Positions 16,654-24,865 of a DNA stretch of 64,000 nucleotides are shown one piece after another. The position numbers were made by a program, and so were the translations under genes. The stretch is taken from assembly GCF_003308995.1 (NCBI RefSeq), contig NZ_QFFJ01000002.1:806001-870000 (forward strand). Reading direction: 5' to 3'. How positions within the stretch are numbered: the first letter of the stretch is position 1; every line of letters begins with the position of its first letter. Source of the stretch: Chitinophaga flava. Its GTDB lineage: Bacteria > Bacteroidota > Bacteroidia > Chitinophagales > Chitinophagaceae. Under the pieces are notes generated by a model. The model was not told where the DNA came from and made no database searches. It worked only from the letters and a program-made list of their open reading frames with translations.

Positions 16654-17886
16654 ATGAAAACAATGACCCAACGGAAAAAGAAGGAAGCAGGGAAACCCGG
16701 CAAAAAAAAATCCATGGTACGAACGGTGGTAGACAAGCTGCATTTGTGGCTGGGACTGGCTTCCGGTCTCATCGTACTGATTATCAGCATTACCGGATGT
16801 CTGTTTGTTTTCCAGCGGGAAATCAATGAGCTGGTGTATCATCGGCAAATGCATGTGGTGCCGCAGGAGCAGACCTTGCCGCTGAGTGTGCTGCGTGACC
16901 ATGCCCAGCAAGCCCTGGGAGCCGATAAACCGATACTTTCCATGACCACCTGGCGTCTTCCGGACCGGGCCTGGGAGTTTATGGCATATAAAGCTAATGA
17001 TACGGCACTCACCTATTTTGGGGTGATGGAATACTATGAATCTGTATTGGTGAATCCTTACACAGGGCAGGTGACCGGAAGAATAGATTACAAGTATAAT
17101 TTTTTCAGCATTGTGAAGTATATCCACTGGAGCCTGTTGCTAAACACAAAGTACGGGCAGCCTGTAGTGGGATGGAGCACTGTTATCTTTGTAGTGCTGC
17201 TGATTACGGGATTGATTATGTGGTGGCCCAAACGCTGGACCAAAGCAACGCGCGATCAGAGTTTCAAAATCAAATGGAAGGCTGGTTTCAAAAGGATTAA
17301 TTACGACCTGCATAATGTACTGGGCTTCTATTCACTGCTGGTGGCCCTGGTAATTGCGCTCACAGGCATGGTATGGGCGTTTAAATGGTTTGAAACTGCC
17401 GTATATGTGGCTGCATCCGGTACTACTACCGCTCCGGTATCGCCTGTTTATACTTCCATCAAAACAACTGCAGGTGCCGGCAATCCGCCACTGGACATGG
17501 CTTTTGATGCAGCTCAGCCGATGCTTAAAAATGTGGACCGTGTTTTCGTATATCCGGCATCGTATCCGGAAGGTGTACATACGATTGGGGGATATAAAGG
17601 AAAGGATATTTATTTTGGTGCAGACGAACTGAAGTTTGACCAATATACCGGAAAGCTGCTGGGGCGCGAGGAATACAGGAAGAAGAACAGTGGAGAGAAA
17701 CTGATTGCGATGAATTATGATATACATGTAGGCGCTATCGGCGGGCTGCCAGGCAAAATACTGGCTTTTATCATCAGTTTTATTTGTGCATCTCTGCCGG
17801 TTACCGGCTTTTACATATGGTGGGGTAAACAGCGAAAAGCCCGAAAAAAGGCAGCAAAGCCGGTGGCGAGATTGAATACGATATAA
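16654..17886 (+). CDS. PepSY-associated transmembrane protein
   Basis: 410 residues from the chosen ATG at 16654; the open frame extends 44 codons further but through non-conserved sequence. It has four membrane helices: LHLWLGLASGLIVLIISITG, then VVGWSTVIFVVLLITGLIMWW, LGFYSLLVALVIALTGMVWAF and ILAFIISFICASLPVTGFYIWW. Large periplasmic loops lie between helices 1-2 and 3-4, with PepSY-like segments (PYTGQVTGRIDYK, DQYTGKLLGREEYR). The KLHLWLGL and VHWSLLL/IHWS His positions match the PepSY_TM family, which often accompanies TonB siderophore receptors and is thought to act in ferric-siderophore reduction. No receptor gene is adjacent here. Confidence 0.9.
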   Translation: MKTMTQRKKKEAGKPGKKKSMVRTVVDKLHLWLGLASGLIVLIISITGCLFVFQREINELVYHRQMHVVPQEQTLPLSVLRDHAQQALGADKPILSMTTWRLPDRAWEFMAYKANDTALTYFGVMEYYESVLVNPYTGQVTGRIDYKYNFFSIVKYIHWSLLLNTKYGQPVVGWSTVIFVVLLITGLIMWWPKRWTKATRDQSFKIKWKAGFKRINYDLHNVLGFYSLLVALVIALTGMVWAFKWFETAVYVAASGTTTAPVSPVYTSIKTTAGAGNPPLDMAFDAAQPMLKNVDRVFVYPASYPEGVHTIGGYKGKDIYFGADELKFDQYTGKLLGREEYRKKNSGEKLIAMNYDIHVGAIGGLPGKILAFIISFICASLPVTGFYIWWGKQRKARKKAAKPVARLNTI

Positions 17887-17992
17887 ATTCTATAATATTT
17901 TTTGTTGCCTTGTGGGCGGCTGTGGTATTGTGTTTGAGCGTGTTGTGTACAATAGTGTGCAATAATTTTTTTAAAAAACGGGTGAAAAAAAT

Positions 17993-18022
17993 TTTGTGTT
18001 TTCACTCTGTTTCCTATCTTTG
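17993..18022 (+). promoter_or_regulatory. promoter of the tRNA-Gly cluster
   Basis: TTTG (17993-17996) and TATCTTTG (18015-18022) are separated by 18 bases and lie about 80 bases before the first tRNA. Confidence 0.75.
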
Positions 18023-18100
18023 CAACCCAATCAAAAACGATACAGGGTAAAACAACACGCTGGAATCGTTATCAGAAAGGGAAAAAGATCTTTATTATCA

Positions 18101-18176
<76 letters not shown>

Positions 18177-18227
18177 GGCTGAAATGATCAATGATCGTTT
18201 TAGCAATTACAGTTCTTAGTCATTTTT

Positions 18228-18303
<76 letters not shown>

Positions 18304-18354
18304 GGCTGAAATGATCAATGATCGTTTTAGCAATTACAGTTCTTAGTCATTTTT

Positions 18355-18427
<73 letters not shown>

Positions 18428-18430
18428 CAA

Positions 18431-18458
18431 AGCCTGATCCAACGATCAGGCTTTTTTT
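18431..18458 (+). terminator. terminator of the tRNA-Gly cluster
   Basis: AGCCTGATC / GATCAGGCT (18431-18439 and 18444-18452) with seven T residues. Confidence 0.92.
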
Positions 18459-18521
18459 ATGCCTTGTACTGAAGGTTTCTCCTCGATGGGCGTTGGATAT
18501 GATACCCTTTCCTAACCACCT

Positions 18522-18720
18522 TTTTGTTTGTCAGATTGAAAAATAGAACCGGCCTGAGGCTGCGTTGTGTAGCATACAGCCGTATTTTCTCGTTTATCAG
18601 ATTGTAATATAGATTAGCCTGAGGTGGGATTGTGTAGTATACATCTGCATTTTTCTTATTTATCAGATGGGATACAGACCTGTTTGGGGGTATTTTCTCG
18701 TATATGTTGACTAACCCGGA
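18522..18720. repeat. three degenerate 66-bp tandem repeats in a gene-free stretch
   Basis: The gap from 18459 to 18809 has no gene. TCAGAT recurs at 18531, 18597 and 18663, exactly 66 bases apart. Shared wording includes TTTnTCAGATTG, the CCTGAGG block and TTGTGTAGnATACA (copies 1 and 2); copy 3 is more worn (ATCAGATGGGATACAGACCTG). The unit has no open frame of interest. Confidence 0.65.
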
Positions 18721-18753
18721 AGCCGCGTTATACCAGCTGTAGGGTAGCTGGAA

Positions 18754-18793
18754 GCCGCGTTGTGCAAGATGAAACAGCGTTACACAACGCGGC
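18754..18793. repeat. GC-rich hairpin before the DUF2157-partner stop codon
   Basis: GCCGCGTTGTG (18754-18764) pairs perfectly with CACAACGCGGC (18783-18793) around an 18-base loop. GGAAGCCGCGTT also occurs as a direct repeat at about 18718. It lies just past the 3' end of the minus-strand gene and may terminate it, although no U-tract follows. Confidence 0.55.
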
Positions 18794-18809
18794 GTTAAGG
18801 AATGTTTTG

Positions 18810-19979
18810 CTAAAACTCGCCACTGGAGCCACCACCACCACCGGAGCCTCCGCCAAAGCCGTTCTGGGGAGGCTGGCTTTGGCCAGGTGTAAAGGTTTGA
18901 GCGATGATCAGCGATTCTATTCTCATACTGTCTGCCATGTTGGCTTCGTCGGCCTCTTTGTAGGTAAAGCCGTATTTAGGCGTATGGAGATATTTTATGA
19001 GTGCCCAGGCGCCGCCGGTGAGCATGATACCGGCCAATACCATGGCTATTTCCACCGGAGCGAGATGATGATAGTAGCGCACCGTGAATACAACGATAGA
19101 GACCAAAATAAGCCCGGTACGCAGCAGTACTGCATCTTTTTTCCGGATGCCGGAATAGAGATACAATAGTGGAATAGTCACTGTCAGTATCCAGAAAATC
19201 CATCCACCAGGAATGCCTTGCCCGGGAGGAAGTTGCAGGTCAAACATGGTGTTGCTGGTTTCACGTACTACATAGTAGTTGCCTGCCAGATACAGGGTGA
19301 TTAGTGAAAGAATACGGAGGAGGGTCAGACTGTTCCGGTAATGCCGCAGGGCATGGCGTTTCATCTGTTTGGTCACAATCAGATAAATAACAAGGGAGAC
19401 GCCCATGATCACAAAAGGCATGATCATTTTGCCGGTACTACCCAATTTCAGCACCTGTATGAAAATCAATGCCAGCAAGGAAATATAAGCACCTGTTGCA
19501 GATAACATGTCTGCAAAGCGGAGGGTGGCCAGTGTGGTGAGTAACAGCATCACCATCGCGATGGTGGTGGGACTGGGCATCGTAGAACTGAAATCAACGA
19601 GAAGACCGGTGCTGATTAAAGAGGTGGCCATCCATAACAGGGCTTCATTGATACCGGAATTGTAGCATTTTTTCTCACGAACAGCGAATTCGAGTATGCC
19701 ATAACAGACGAGTCCACAGAATACCATACCACCGCGCAGTGCACCTTCGTTGTTGATACCGATAGTAAGCAATATAAATCCCATGCTGAAGTTGACGCAG
19801 ATAACGGTGAGTATAAAGAGGCCGATCCGGATGATGGGATTGGGTGTATACAGATTGACCGGATGCGCCTGGCGGATTGTTTCCAGCGTTTCATTGCTGA
19901 TACAGTGCTGACGGTGCGCTTTGGCCGCCTCTGTTTGTATGTCGAGATTGTCGAGCGTAGTGGAAGACCAGGCGATCAT
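18810..19979 (-). CDS. polytopic membrane protein with Gly-rich tail, DUF2157 partner
   Basis: 389 residues from the ATG at 19979, which overlaps the upstream stop as ATGA. After a 50-residue cytoplasmic lead it has about ten hydrophobic segments (for example IGLFILTVICVNFSMGFILL and IFWILTVTIPLLYLYSG). The tail is soluble (FTYKEADEANMADSMRIESL) and ends in a Gly/Ser run, GGGSGGGGGSSGEF. The function is unknown. The tail resembles those of TPM-domain (YgcG-like) proteins, but no TPM domain is present. It is translationally coupled to the DUF2157 gene, so the two products probably act together in the inner membrane. Confidence 0.75.
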   Translation of the reverse strand: MIAWSSTTLDNLDIQTEAAKAHRQHCISNETLETIRQAHPVNLYTPNPIIRIGLFILTVICVNFSMGFILLTIGINNEGALRGGMVFCGLVCYGILEFAVREKKCYNSGINEALLWMATSLISTGLLVDFSSTMPSPTTIAMVMLLLTTLATLRFADMLSATGAYISLLALIFIQVLKLGSTGKMIMPFVIMGVSLVIYLIVTKQMKRHALRHYRNSLTLLRILSLITLYLAGNYYVVRETSNTMFDLQLPPGQGIPGGWIFWILTVTIPLLYLYSGIRKKDAVLLRTGLILVSIVVFTVRYYHHLAPVEIAMVLAGIMLTGGAWALIKYLHTPKYGFTYKEADEANMADSMRIESLIIAQTFTPGQSQPPQNGFGGGSGGGGGSSGEF

Positions 19980-20950
19980 TGTTTGATTTTTTTGTTGAGA
20001 TTGATTAACAGGAGGATGACAGCTATTGCTGAGCATACAGTATAAAACAGGGCCAGTATAAAGCCATCACCATTACGGATTGAAAAGAGTAATCTGAAGA
20101 TCAGGATACTTAATCCGAAATACACATACAGTATTGCAAGCAATGCGAAGTAAAAGGAGCGGTCGCGGAAAGCCCAGGTGTAACAGCGGTATCCGGCGCC
20201 GGCTATCAGCAGGAACCATAACATATAGATAGGGCTGTCGAAGACGCACATGGCCGCAATGGCCGAGATGAAAAAGATATTAACCCCAAAGTTGTTGTAC
20301 GTGAAGGCAAAATGGGCCTTGAAGTTTCTGCGGGCAGACAGTTCCGCCAGTAATATCAATGCCGCTCCCAATGCAATACCGGTGTAGATCAGCGTATGGT
20401 CGCTGAAATCATTTTTCGATAGTATCTGCATAGGTGTGATGGCAATACCAGCCCAGGCGGCCAGGTTGGTGATAGCCATAGACAGGATACCCAGATGATC
20501 AAAGTAGTAGGCTGTAAAAAACAACACCACCAGCGGAATGAAGGTAGCCAGGCCATAGGCGGTGCCAAATGCGGTGTACTGGAACTGCAGGTAACCGATG
20601 AAGGTAACGAAGGTGAGGCTGCCTAACAGCAACGCATAATCGTAGAATGTGTTGGGCGAGACTGTTTTTTCATGGGAAAACGGAGGGCGATGTTTGAAGC
20701 AGTATACATAGCTGCCGATACATACCAGTGCAATGAACAGTAGAATCACCTGGTGTCCGATAGTGTCTATGTTTTTGTAGATCAGGATGCCCAGGCCTCC
20801 ACTGAGGAGTAATACGCCCAGATAGAGGATTGTTTTGATTTCCCAGTGCAGGGAAAAAAGCCGGTTGTTTTCTGCGGTGGTAATGCGTTGCATTTCCTCG
20901 TCGCTGATCAGTCCTTCTTTTTGGAGTTTGGATAAAGTGTTAATATTCAT
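19976..20950 (-). CDS. DUF2157-type polytopic membrane protein
   Basis: 324 residues. The cytoplasmic N-terminus, TLSKLQKEGLISDEEMQRI, is the DUF2157 signature of a short helix-turn-helix-like lead. About ten membrane helices follow, such as TILYLGVLLLSGGLGILIY and VILLFIALVCIGSYVYCF. The C-terminus is a short Lys tail (NLNKKIKQ). DUF2157 proteins have no known function. It is the first gene of a two-gene operon on the minus strand (4-base overlap with the next gene), divergent from the SMP-30 gene. Confidence 0.85.
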   Translation of the reverse strand: MNINTLSKLQKEGLISDEEMQRITTAENNRLFSLHWEIKTILYLGVLLLSGGLGILIYKNIDTIGHQVILLFIALVCIGSYVYCFKHRPPFSHEKTVSPNTFYDYALLLGSLTFVTFIGYLQFQYTAFGTAYGLATFIPLVVLFFTAYYFDHLGILSMAITNLAAWAGIAITPMQILSKNDFSDHTLIYTGIALGAALILLAELSARRNFKAHFAFTYNNFGVNIFFISAIAAMCVFDSPIYMLWFLLIAGAGYRCYTWAFRDRSFYFALLAILYVYFGLSILIFRLLFSIRNGDGFILALFYTVCSAIAVILLLINLNKKIKQ

Positions 20951-21038
20951 GTATGATAGTTACGAAGTACGAATTACGCTTATTTCTGCTTAAAACGCAA
21001 TGTTTCCTTATTCATAATTTCTTTTCTATTTTGGAACT

Positions 21039-21911
21039 ATGCAGATTTATCAATCAGAACTATTTTCCCAAGGGCCTTTTGAATTGGGGGAAGGCGCTTT
21101 CTGGTGGCCGGAGCGGTCATCCTGGTGTTGGGCGGACATCCTGGGACATTCCCTGTATATGATGGACAAAGAAGGACATCGCACAAAATATCATATAGGC
21201 GAGTACGTGAGTATGATGGTGCCGGTACAAGGCAGCCAGGAATTGTTGCTGGGCTTACAGGGCCGGGTGGTGCGTTTTTCGCCGGAGCAGGGGCTGGGCC
21301 GTACTTTGGCTGTCCTCGATGGTAATCCGGGTATCCGCTGTAATGATGGTAAATGTGATCCTGCAGGTCGTTTGTGGATAGGGACCATGCATCTGATCAC
21401 GCAGAAAGACAACGGAGCGCTGTATTGTGTGGAGCGTAACCAACCGCCGCTGATCAAGATAGCGCAGGTAAGCATTTCCAATGGAATCGTTTGGTATGGT
21501 GATAAGATGTATTTTAATGATACTGCTACTGGCATGGTAAGGGAATATGCTTATGAGGTGAATTCGGGAGAGATCCGTTTTGTGAGGAATGCAGTGATAA
21601 TACCCGGAGAGCTGGGTTGTCCGGATGGTATGACGATAGATGAGGAAGGTATGTTGTGGGTAGCACACTGGGGCGGTGGTGGCGTATATCGCTGGAATCC
21701 GGTCACTGGGGAGCTGCTGGGCAAGATTGAGGTGCCGGTATTACAGGTGTCTTCCTGTGTTTTTGGTGGCCCGGATATGCAGGAGATGCTAATTACTACC
21801 GCGCGGGAGCATATGACGGCTCAACAAATCGAGGCTTATCCATTGAGTGGGAGTGTGTTTCACGCAAGACTTCCTTTTAAAGGCCTGCCTGTCAATTATT
21901 TTAAATATTAA
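21039..21911 (+). CDS. SMP-30/gluconolactonase family protein
   Basis: 290 residues, no signal peptide, six-bladed beta-propeller. Family blocks in order: LGEGAFWWPE (metal-binding Glu), GIRCNDGKCDPAGRLWIGTM, VSISNGIVW (Asn), CPDGMTIDEEGMLWVAHWGG (Asp) and VSSCVFGG. The set of Glu, Asn and Asp ligands for Ca or Zn appears intact, so it is probably an active lactonase on a sugar lactone such as gluconolactone; the substrate is not decided by the sequence. It is monocistronic, divergent from the DUF2157 operon. Confidence 0.92.
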   Translation: MQIYQSELFSQGPFELGEGAFWWPERSSWCWADILGHSLYMMDKEGHRTKYHIGEYVSMMVPVQGSQELLLGLQGRVVRFSPEQGLGRTLAVLDGNPGIRCNDGKCDPAGRLWIGTMHLITQKDNGALYCVERNQPPLIKIAQVSISNGIVWYGDKMYFNDTATGMVREYAYEVNSGEIRFVRNAVIIPGELGCPDGMTIDEEGMLWVAHWGGGGVYRWNPVTGELLGKIEVPVLQVSSCVFGGPDMQEMLITTAREHMTAQQIEAYPLSGSVFHARLPFKGLPVNYFKY

Positions 21912-21957
21912 TTATTTTTACATGTAAGTGTTCCACGGTTTTCTGCTACATTTTTAG

Positions 21958-22088
21958 TATCTTTGCGATTATGATTGAGCTTTCAAGGGTATTTTAATAC
22001 CACACATGCTATCTTATTTCAACTTCCCTTATTGAGATACTTTCCCTTTAGTACGCTACGAGAACATCACAAGTGTAAAAACTAATGA
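21958..22088 (+). promoter_or_regulatory. promoter box and long leader of the GNAT gene
   Basis: TATCTTTG (21958-21965) is a perfect -7 box. Transcription from it gives a leader of about 115 bases containing GGTATTTTAATACC, a small self-complementary element. No -33 TTTG is seen at the expected distance. Confidence 0.5.
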
Positions 22089-22388
22089 ATGATCATGAAG
22101 GATTTCAAAATTATTGACAACAAGGAGGCCAGGCAGTTTGAGGCGCATATTGCCGGACAGCTGGCCAAGGTTATTTATGAAAAAAATGGCAGCCGTATTT
22201 TCCTGACGGGCGCAGAAGTGCCGCCTACATTGGAAAAACAAGGTGTATTGCCGTTAATGCTGGGAAAAGTGATGGAGGAGATTTCTGCACAGAATATCCG
22301 TATGGTCCCTTCCAGCAAAAAAGTAGCGGAGTTTGTGCGTAGCAATCCGCAGTGGAAAACACTGCTGGCGCACGGTCTGCACATATAG
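22089..22388 (+). CDS. small GNAT-like acetyltransferase (YidJ/GNAT_acetyltr_2-like)
   Basis: 99 residues, matching the compact single-domain GNAT proteins (about 90-100). IYEKNGSRIFLTGAEVPP is the beta hairpin, LEKQGVLPLMLGKVMEEI sits where the acetyl-CoA pyrophosphate loop and its helix lie, and NIRMVPSSKKVAEFVRSNPQW is the conserved end. The loop reads EKQGVLPLM, less like the canonical Q/RxxGxG/A than usual. The substrate is unknown. It can start at ATG 22089 or ATG 22095. It is followed by a long structured terminator. Confidence 0.82.
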   Translation: MIMKDFKIIDNKEARQFEAHIAGQLAKVIYEKNGSRIFLTGAEVPPTLEKQGVLPLMLGKVMEEISAQNIRMVPSSKKVAEFVRSNPQWKTLLAHGLHI

Positions 22389-22401
22389 TTTGAACGTTTT
22401 G

Positions 22402-22513
22402 ATCTGGTGATGGATTATCCGGTTGTATGAAGATGCATACTTATCCTGAATGGCGAAAGGAGAGGTAGCAGTTGATATTACAGACAACCGGAAAAGCCCA
22501 TCACCAGATTTTT
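22402..22513 (+). terminator. compound hairpin terminator between GNAT and ompH genes
   Basis: The outer arms ATCTGGTGATGG (22402-22413) and CCATCACCAGAT (22498-22509) enclose a second stem CCGGTTGT / ACAACCGG (22419-22426 and 22484-22491). T residues follow directly, and the last of them lie in the stop codon of the convergent gene. The 57-base inner loop is longer than a simple terminator needs. Confidence 0.75.
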
Positions 22514-23010
22514 TATTTCAGTCCCAGTTTGGCTTTTACAGGAGCCATCAGATCATCGGCATCCGAACCAATCAACACTTCATCTTTGGAATTATCGATT
22601 ACCAGCGTGTAGCCTTTTTCGGTAGCTATCGCTTTCAGCGCCTTTTTAGCTTTGTCCATGATAGGAATCAGCAGCTGTTGATCTTTGGCGCCCAGTTTCT
22701 CCTCCATCCGCTGGCGGTAGTCCTGTATAGCGGCCTGCGCATCCTGCAATTCCTTCTCTTTCATCGCTTTAATCTGTTCGGTCCATTTAGCGCCCAGGCT
22801 GTCGTATTCCTGTAATTTGCGGGTATATTCCGCTACAAGATACTGACCATCCTTAGCCAACTCCTGCTGGTATTTCTGTAGGGTATCGGTGGCCTGTTTG
22901 GTTTCAGGCATGGCTGCGATCAGTTGCTGAAAATTGATGTACGCGGTCTTCTGCGAAAAAGCAGCAGTGCCCATAAACAGCAGTGCGACAGTGGTGTACC
23001 AAAATTTCAT
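22513..23010 (-). CDS. OmpH/Skp family periplasmic chaperone
   Basis: 165 residues from the ATG at 23010 (MKFWYTTVALLFMGTAAFSQ signal peptide); an extra 12 codons upstream are not conserved. The mature part fits Skp: an N-terminal strand KTAYINFQQLIAAMPE, a long charged helical hairpin (KYQQELAKDGQYLVAEYTRK to QDAQAAIQDYRQRMEEKLG) and a returning strand YTLVIDNSKDEVLIG. Skp trimers hold unfolded outer-membrane proteins in the periplasm. It is monocistronic and not next to bamA or lpxD, so it is a paralogue or a separately placed copy. Confidence 0.9.
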   Translation of the reverse strand: MKFWYTTVALLFMGTAAFSQKTAYINFQQLIAAMPETKQATDTLQKYQQELAKDGQYLVAEYTRKLQEYDSLGAKWTEQIKAMKEKELQDAQAAIQDYRQRMEEKLGAKDQQLLIPIMDKAKKALKAIATEKGYTLVIDNSKDEVLIGSDADDLMAPVKAKLGLK

Positions 23011-23198
23011 AATATTCTTTTGAACAATATTATGGAATAGTTGCATAAGATAATGTTAAATTGCATGTTCAAAGCGGCAAAACGCGCAAAAAAAAGAGAC
23101 ACAATAGCCGTCTGACAAGGGAAATTTGCGGAAACAAACGGAATCCAGGCACAGTGGGCCAGCTTTATTCTTTACTGGAAAATTTTATTCCTTCGCGT

Positions 23199-23226
23199 AG
23201 GGGTATCCTTTCCTAATGGTGTCGTT
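23199..23226 (+). promoter_or_regulatory. putative ECF-sigma promoter 1 (before the sigma gene)
   Basis: AGGGGTATC (23199-23207) then, after 11 bases, GTGTCGTT (23219-23226). The identical pair with identical spacing lies at 26687-26714. It is 62 bases before the sigma ATG and implies autoregulation. The element differs from the TTTG/TAnnTTTG housekeeping boxes. Confidence 0.7.
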
Positions 23227-23287
23227 TAGAAAAGCATTTCAATTGGCAGAAGGAATTATCTTTGATTTAAGTTATCAAAACCTCAGC

Positions 23288-23863
23288 ATGGAGTTGCAAT
23301 ATCCAGGTAATACCTCGTTACTGGAAAAAGAAGACACATTAACCTTTGAGCAGGCATTTAAAACTCATTTTAAAGGTCTGCATGCCTATGCCTGCACCAT
23401 TTTGAAAGATGATGTAATGGCAGAAGAAATGGTTCAGAACGTATTCTGTAAACTGTGGGAGAAATCCGGAGAAATAAAGATCAAACAGTCCATCGCCGGA
23501 TACCTCTACAGAGCAGTATATCATGAAAGCATCAATTATCTGCGACATCAGAAAGTTAAAGCCAACCACCAGGCGCATACACAGTATCAGATGAGCAACA
23601 ACAGGGACACCGGCAATACCTCCGGTAAAGTTACCATGAGGGAACTGGAAGAAAAACTGGACAAAGCACTCCGCGAACTGCCGGAGAAATGCAGGACCGT
23701 ATTTCAGTTGAGCCGTTTTGAGGAATTAAAATACCAGGAAATAGCAGACCGGCTGGACATCTCCATAAAAACAGTGGAAAATCAGATGGGAAAAGCATTA
23801 CGGTTGCTCCGACTCAACCTGGTGGACTTCCTTCCCCTGTTACTTATATTGCTCCATCTCTAA
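23288..23863 (+). CDS. ECF RNA polymerase sigma factor (FecI/RpoE-like)
   Basis: 191 residues from ATG 23288 (MELQYPGNTS). A longer frame from 23216 would start inside the promoter motif. Region 2 contains FEQAFKTHFKGLHAYACTIL and AEEMVQNVFCKLWEK, followed by IAGYLYRAVYHESINYLR. Region 4 contains LRELPEKCRTVFQLSRFEEL and YQEIADRLDISIKTVENQMG. A hydrophobic end (FLPLLLILLHL) is common in Bacteroidetes family members. It is the first gene of an operon with FecR 10 bases downstream. It probably transcribes its own operon and the surface-repeat gene at 26742, based on the shared promoter motif. Confidence 0.93.
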   Translation: MELQYPGNTSLLEKEDTLTFEQAFKTHFKGLHAYACTILKDDVMAEEMVQNVFCKLWEKSGEIKIKQSIAGYLYRAVYHESINYLRHQKVKANHQAHTQYQMSNNRDTGNTSGKVTMRELEEKLDKALRELPEKCRTVFQLSRFEELKYQEIADRLDISIKTVENQMGKALRLLRLNLVDFLPLLLILLHL

Positions 23864-23873
23864 ACTTTTATCA

Positions 23874-24851
23874 GTGAATACAAACAAAGACCATATAAAT
23901 GATGATCTCCTGGTAAAATATATGTTGGGCATCACCACCCCGGCAGAGCAGGAAGAGATAACAGCCTGGATAGCAGCAGATCCGGCCCACCAGCAGTATT
24001 ATGAACATTTCCGGCTGATATGGGAACAAAGTAAAAAACTGGCCGCGGTAAGCACGGTAAATGAAGATGATGCCTGGCAACGTTTTCAGCAACGGGTAGG
24101 CGCCAGTGAACAACAGTCTGAAGCCCGCATCATCAAACCTAACTTCTCCTACTGGCGCCGTAACCTCAGCATTGCTGCCACACTCCTGGTATTGTTGGGA
24201 GCCACCGGTTTCTGGTATATGAAAACCCAACAGCAGCACGTGATATATGCCAACAACAGCGTAACACAGAACGTTCTGCCTGATGGTTCTCAGGTAACGC
24301 TCAACAAACAATCTTCCGTCTCCTATGCTGGCTCCTTTAACAAGGACAGACAGGTGAAACTGGAAGGAGAGGCTTTCTTCAATGTAGCCCAGGACCCCGG
24401 CCATCCTTTTGTGATCAGGGTAAACGATGTAACAGTAAAAGTATTGGGCACTTCCTTTAACATCAAAAGTGCCAATGGCAAAACAGAAGTGATTGTAGAA
24501 TCCGGCTCTGTAGAAGTAAGCAAACACCAAAACAGCATACAGCTGCAGAAAAACGAAAAAGCCGTGGTGACCGATAATGACGCTGCTCCTGTAAAACAGC
24601 AGAACACCGATGATCTGTACAACTACTATCGTACAAAATCATTCGTATGCAACAATACACCGCTGTGGAAACTGGTGGCCATCCTCAACGAAGCCTACGG
24701 GGTGAATATCGTGATCGCCGATAACGACAAGCGTGAACAGCCCATCAGCGTGACTTTCAGCAACAGCTCACTCGATAGCACCCTTCAGATCATCGGTATT
24801 ACCTATGGTATTACCATAGAGAAAAACGGGTCTAACATCACATTGAAATAA
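23874..24851 (+). CDS. FecR family anti-sigma factor
   Basis: 325 residues. The cytoplasmic N-domain (1-95) has DDLLVKYMLGITTPAEQEEI and EDDAWQRFQQRV. One membrane helix (about 97-115, LSIAATLLVLLGATGFW) follows. The periplasmic FecR domain has VLPDGSQVTLNKQSSVSY, then VKLEGEAFFNVAQDPGHPF and VLGTSFNIKSANGKTEVIVE. The C-terminal DUF4974 (secretin/TonB-short-like, about 250-325) has NNTPLWKLVAILNEAYGVN. It holds the adjacent sigma factor until an outer-membrane partner signals. The start is GTG at 23874; no ATG fits. It lies 14 bases before the STN-repeat protein gene. Confidence 0.93.
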   Translation: MNTNKDHINDDLLVKYMLGITTPAEQEEITAWIAADPAHQQYYEHFRLIWEQSKKLAAVSTVNEDDAWQRFQQRVGASEQQSEARIIKPNFSYWRRNLSIAATLLVLLGATGFWYMKTQQQHVIYANNSVTQNVLPDGSQVTLNKQSSVSYAGSFNKDRQVKLEGEAFFNVAQDPGHPFVIRVNDVTVKVLGTSFNIKSANGKTEVIVESGSVEVSKHQNSIQLQKNEKAVVTDNDAAPVKQQNTDDLYNYYRTKSFVCNNTPLWKLVAILNEAYGVNIVIADNDKREQPISVTFSNSSLDSTLQIIGITYGITIEKNGSNITLK

Positions 24852-24865
24852 CGCCACTATACAGT

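Noticed and set aside
23216..23287. Upstream ATG for the ECF sigma gene
   Set aside because: It would put the start codon inside the AGGGGTATC...GTGTCGTT promoter element, and the added 24 residues are not sigma-like.
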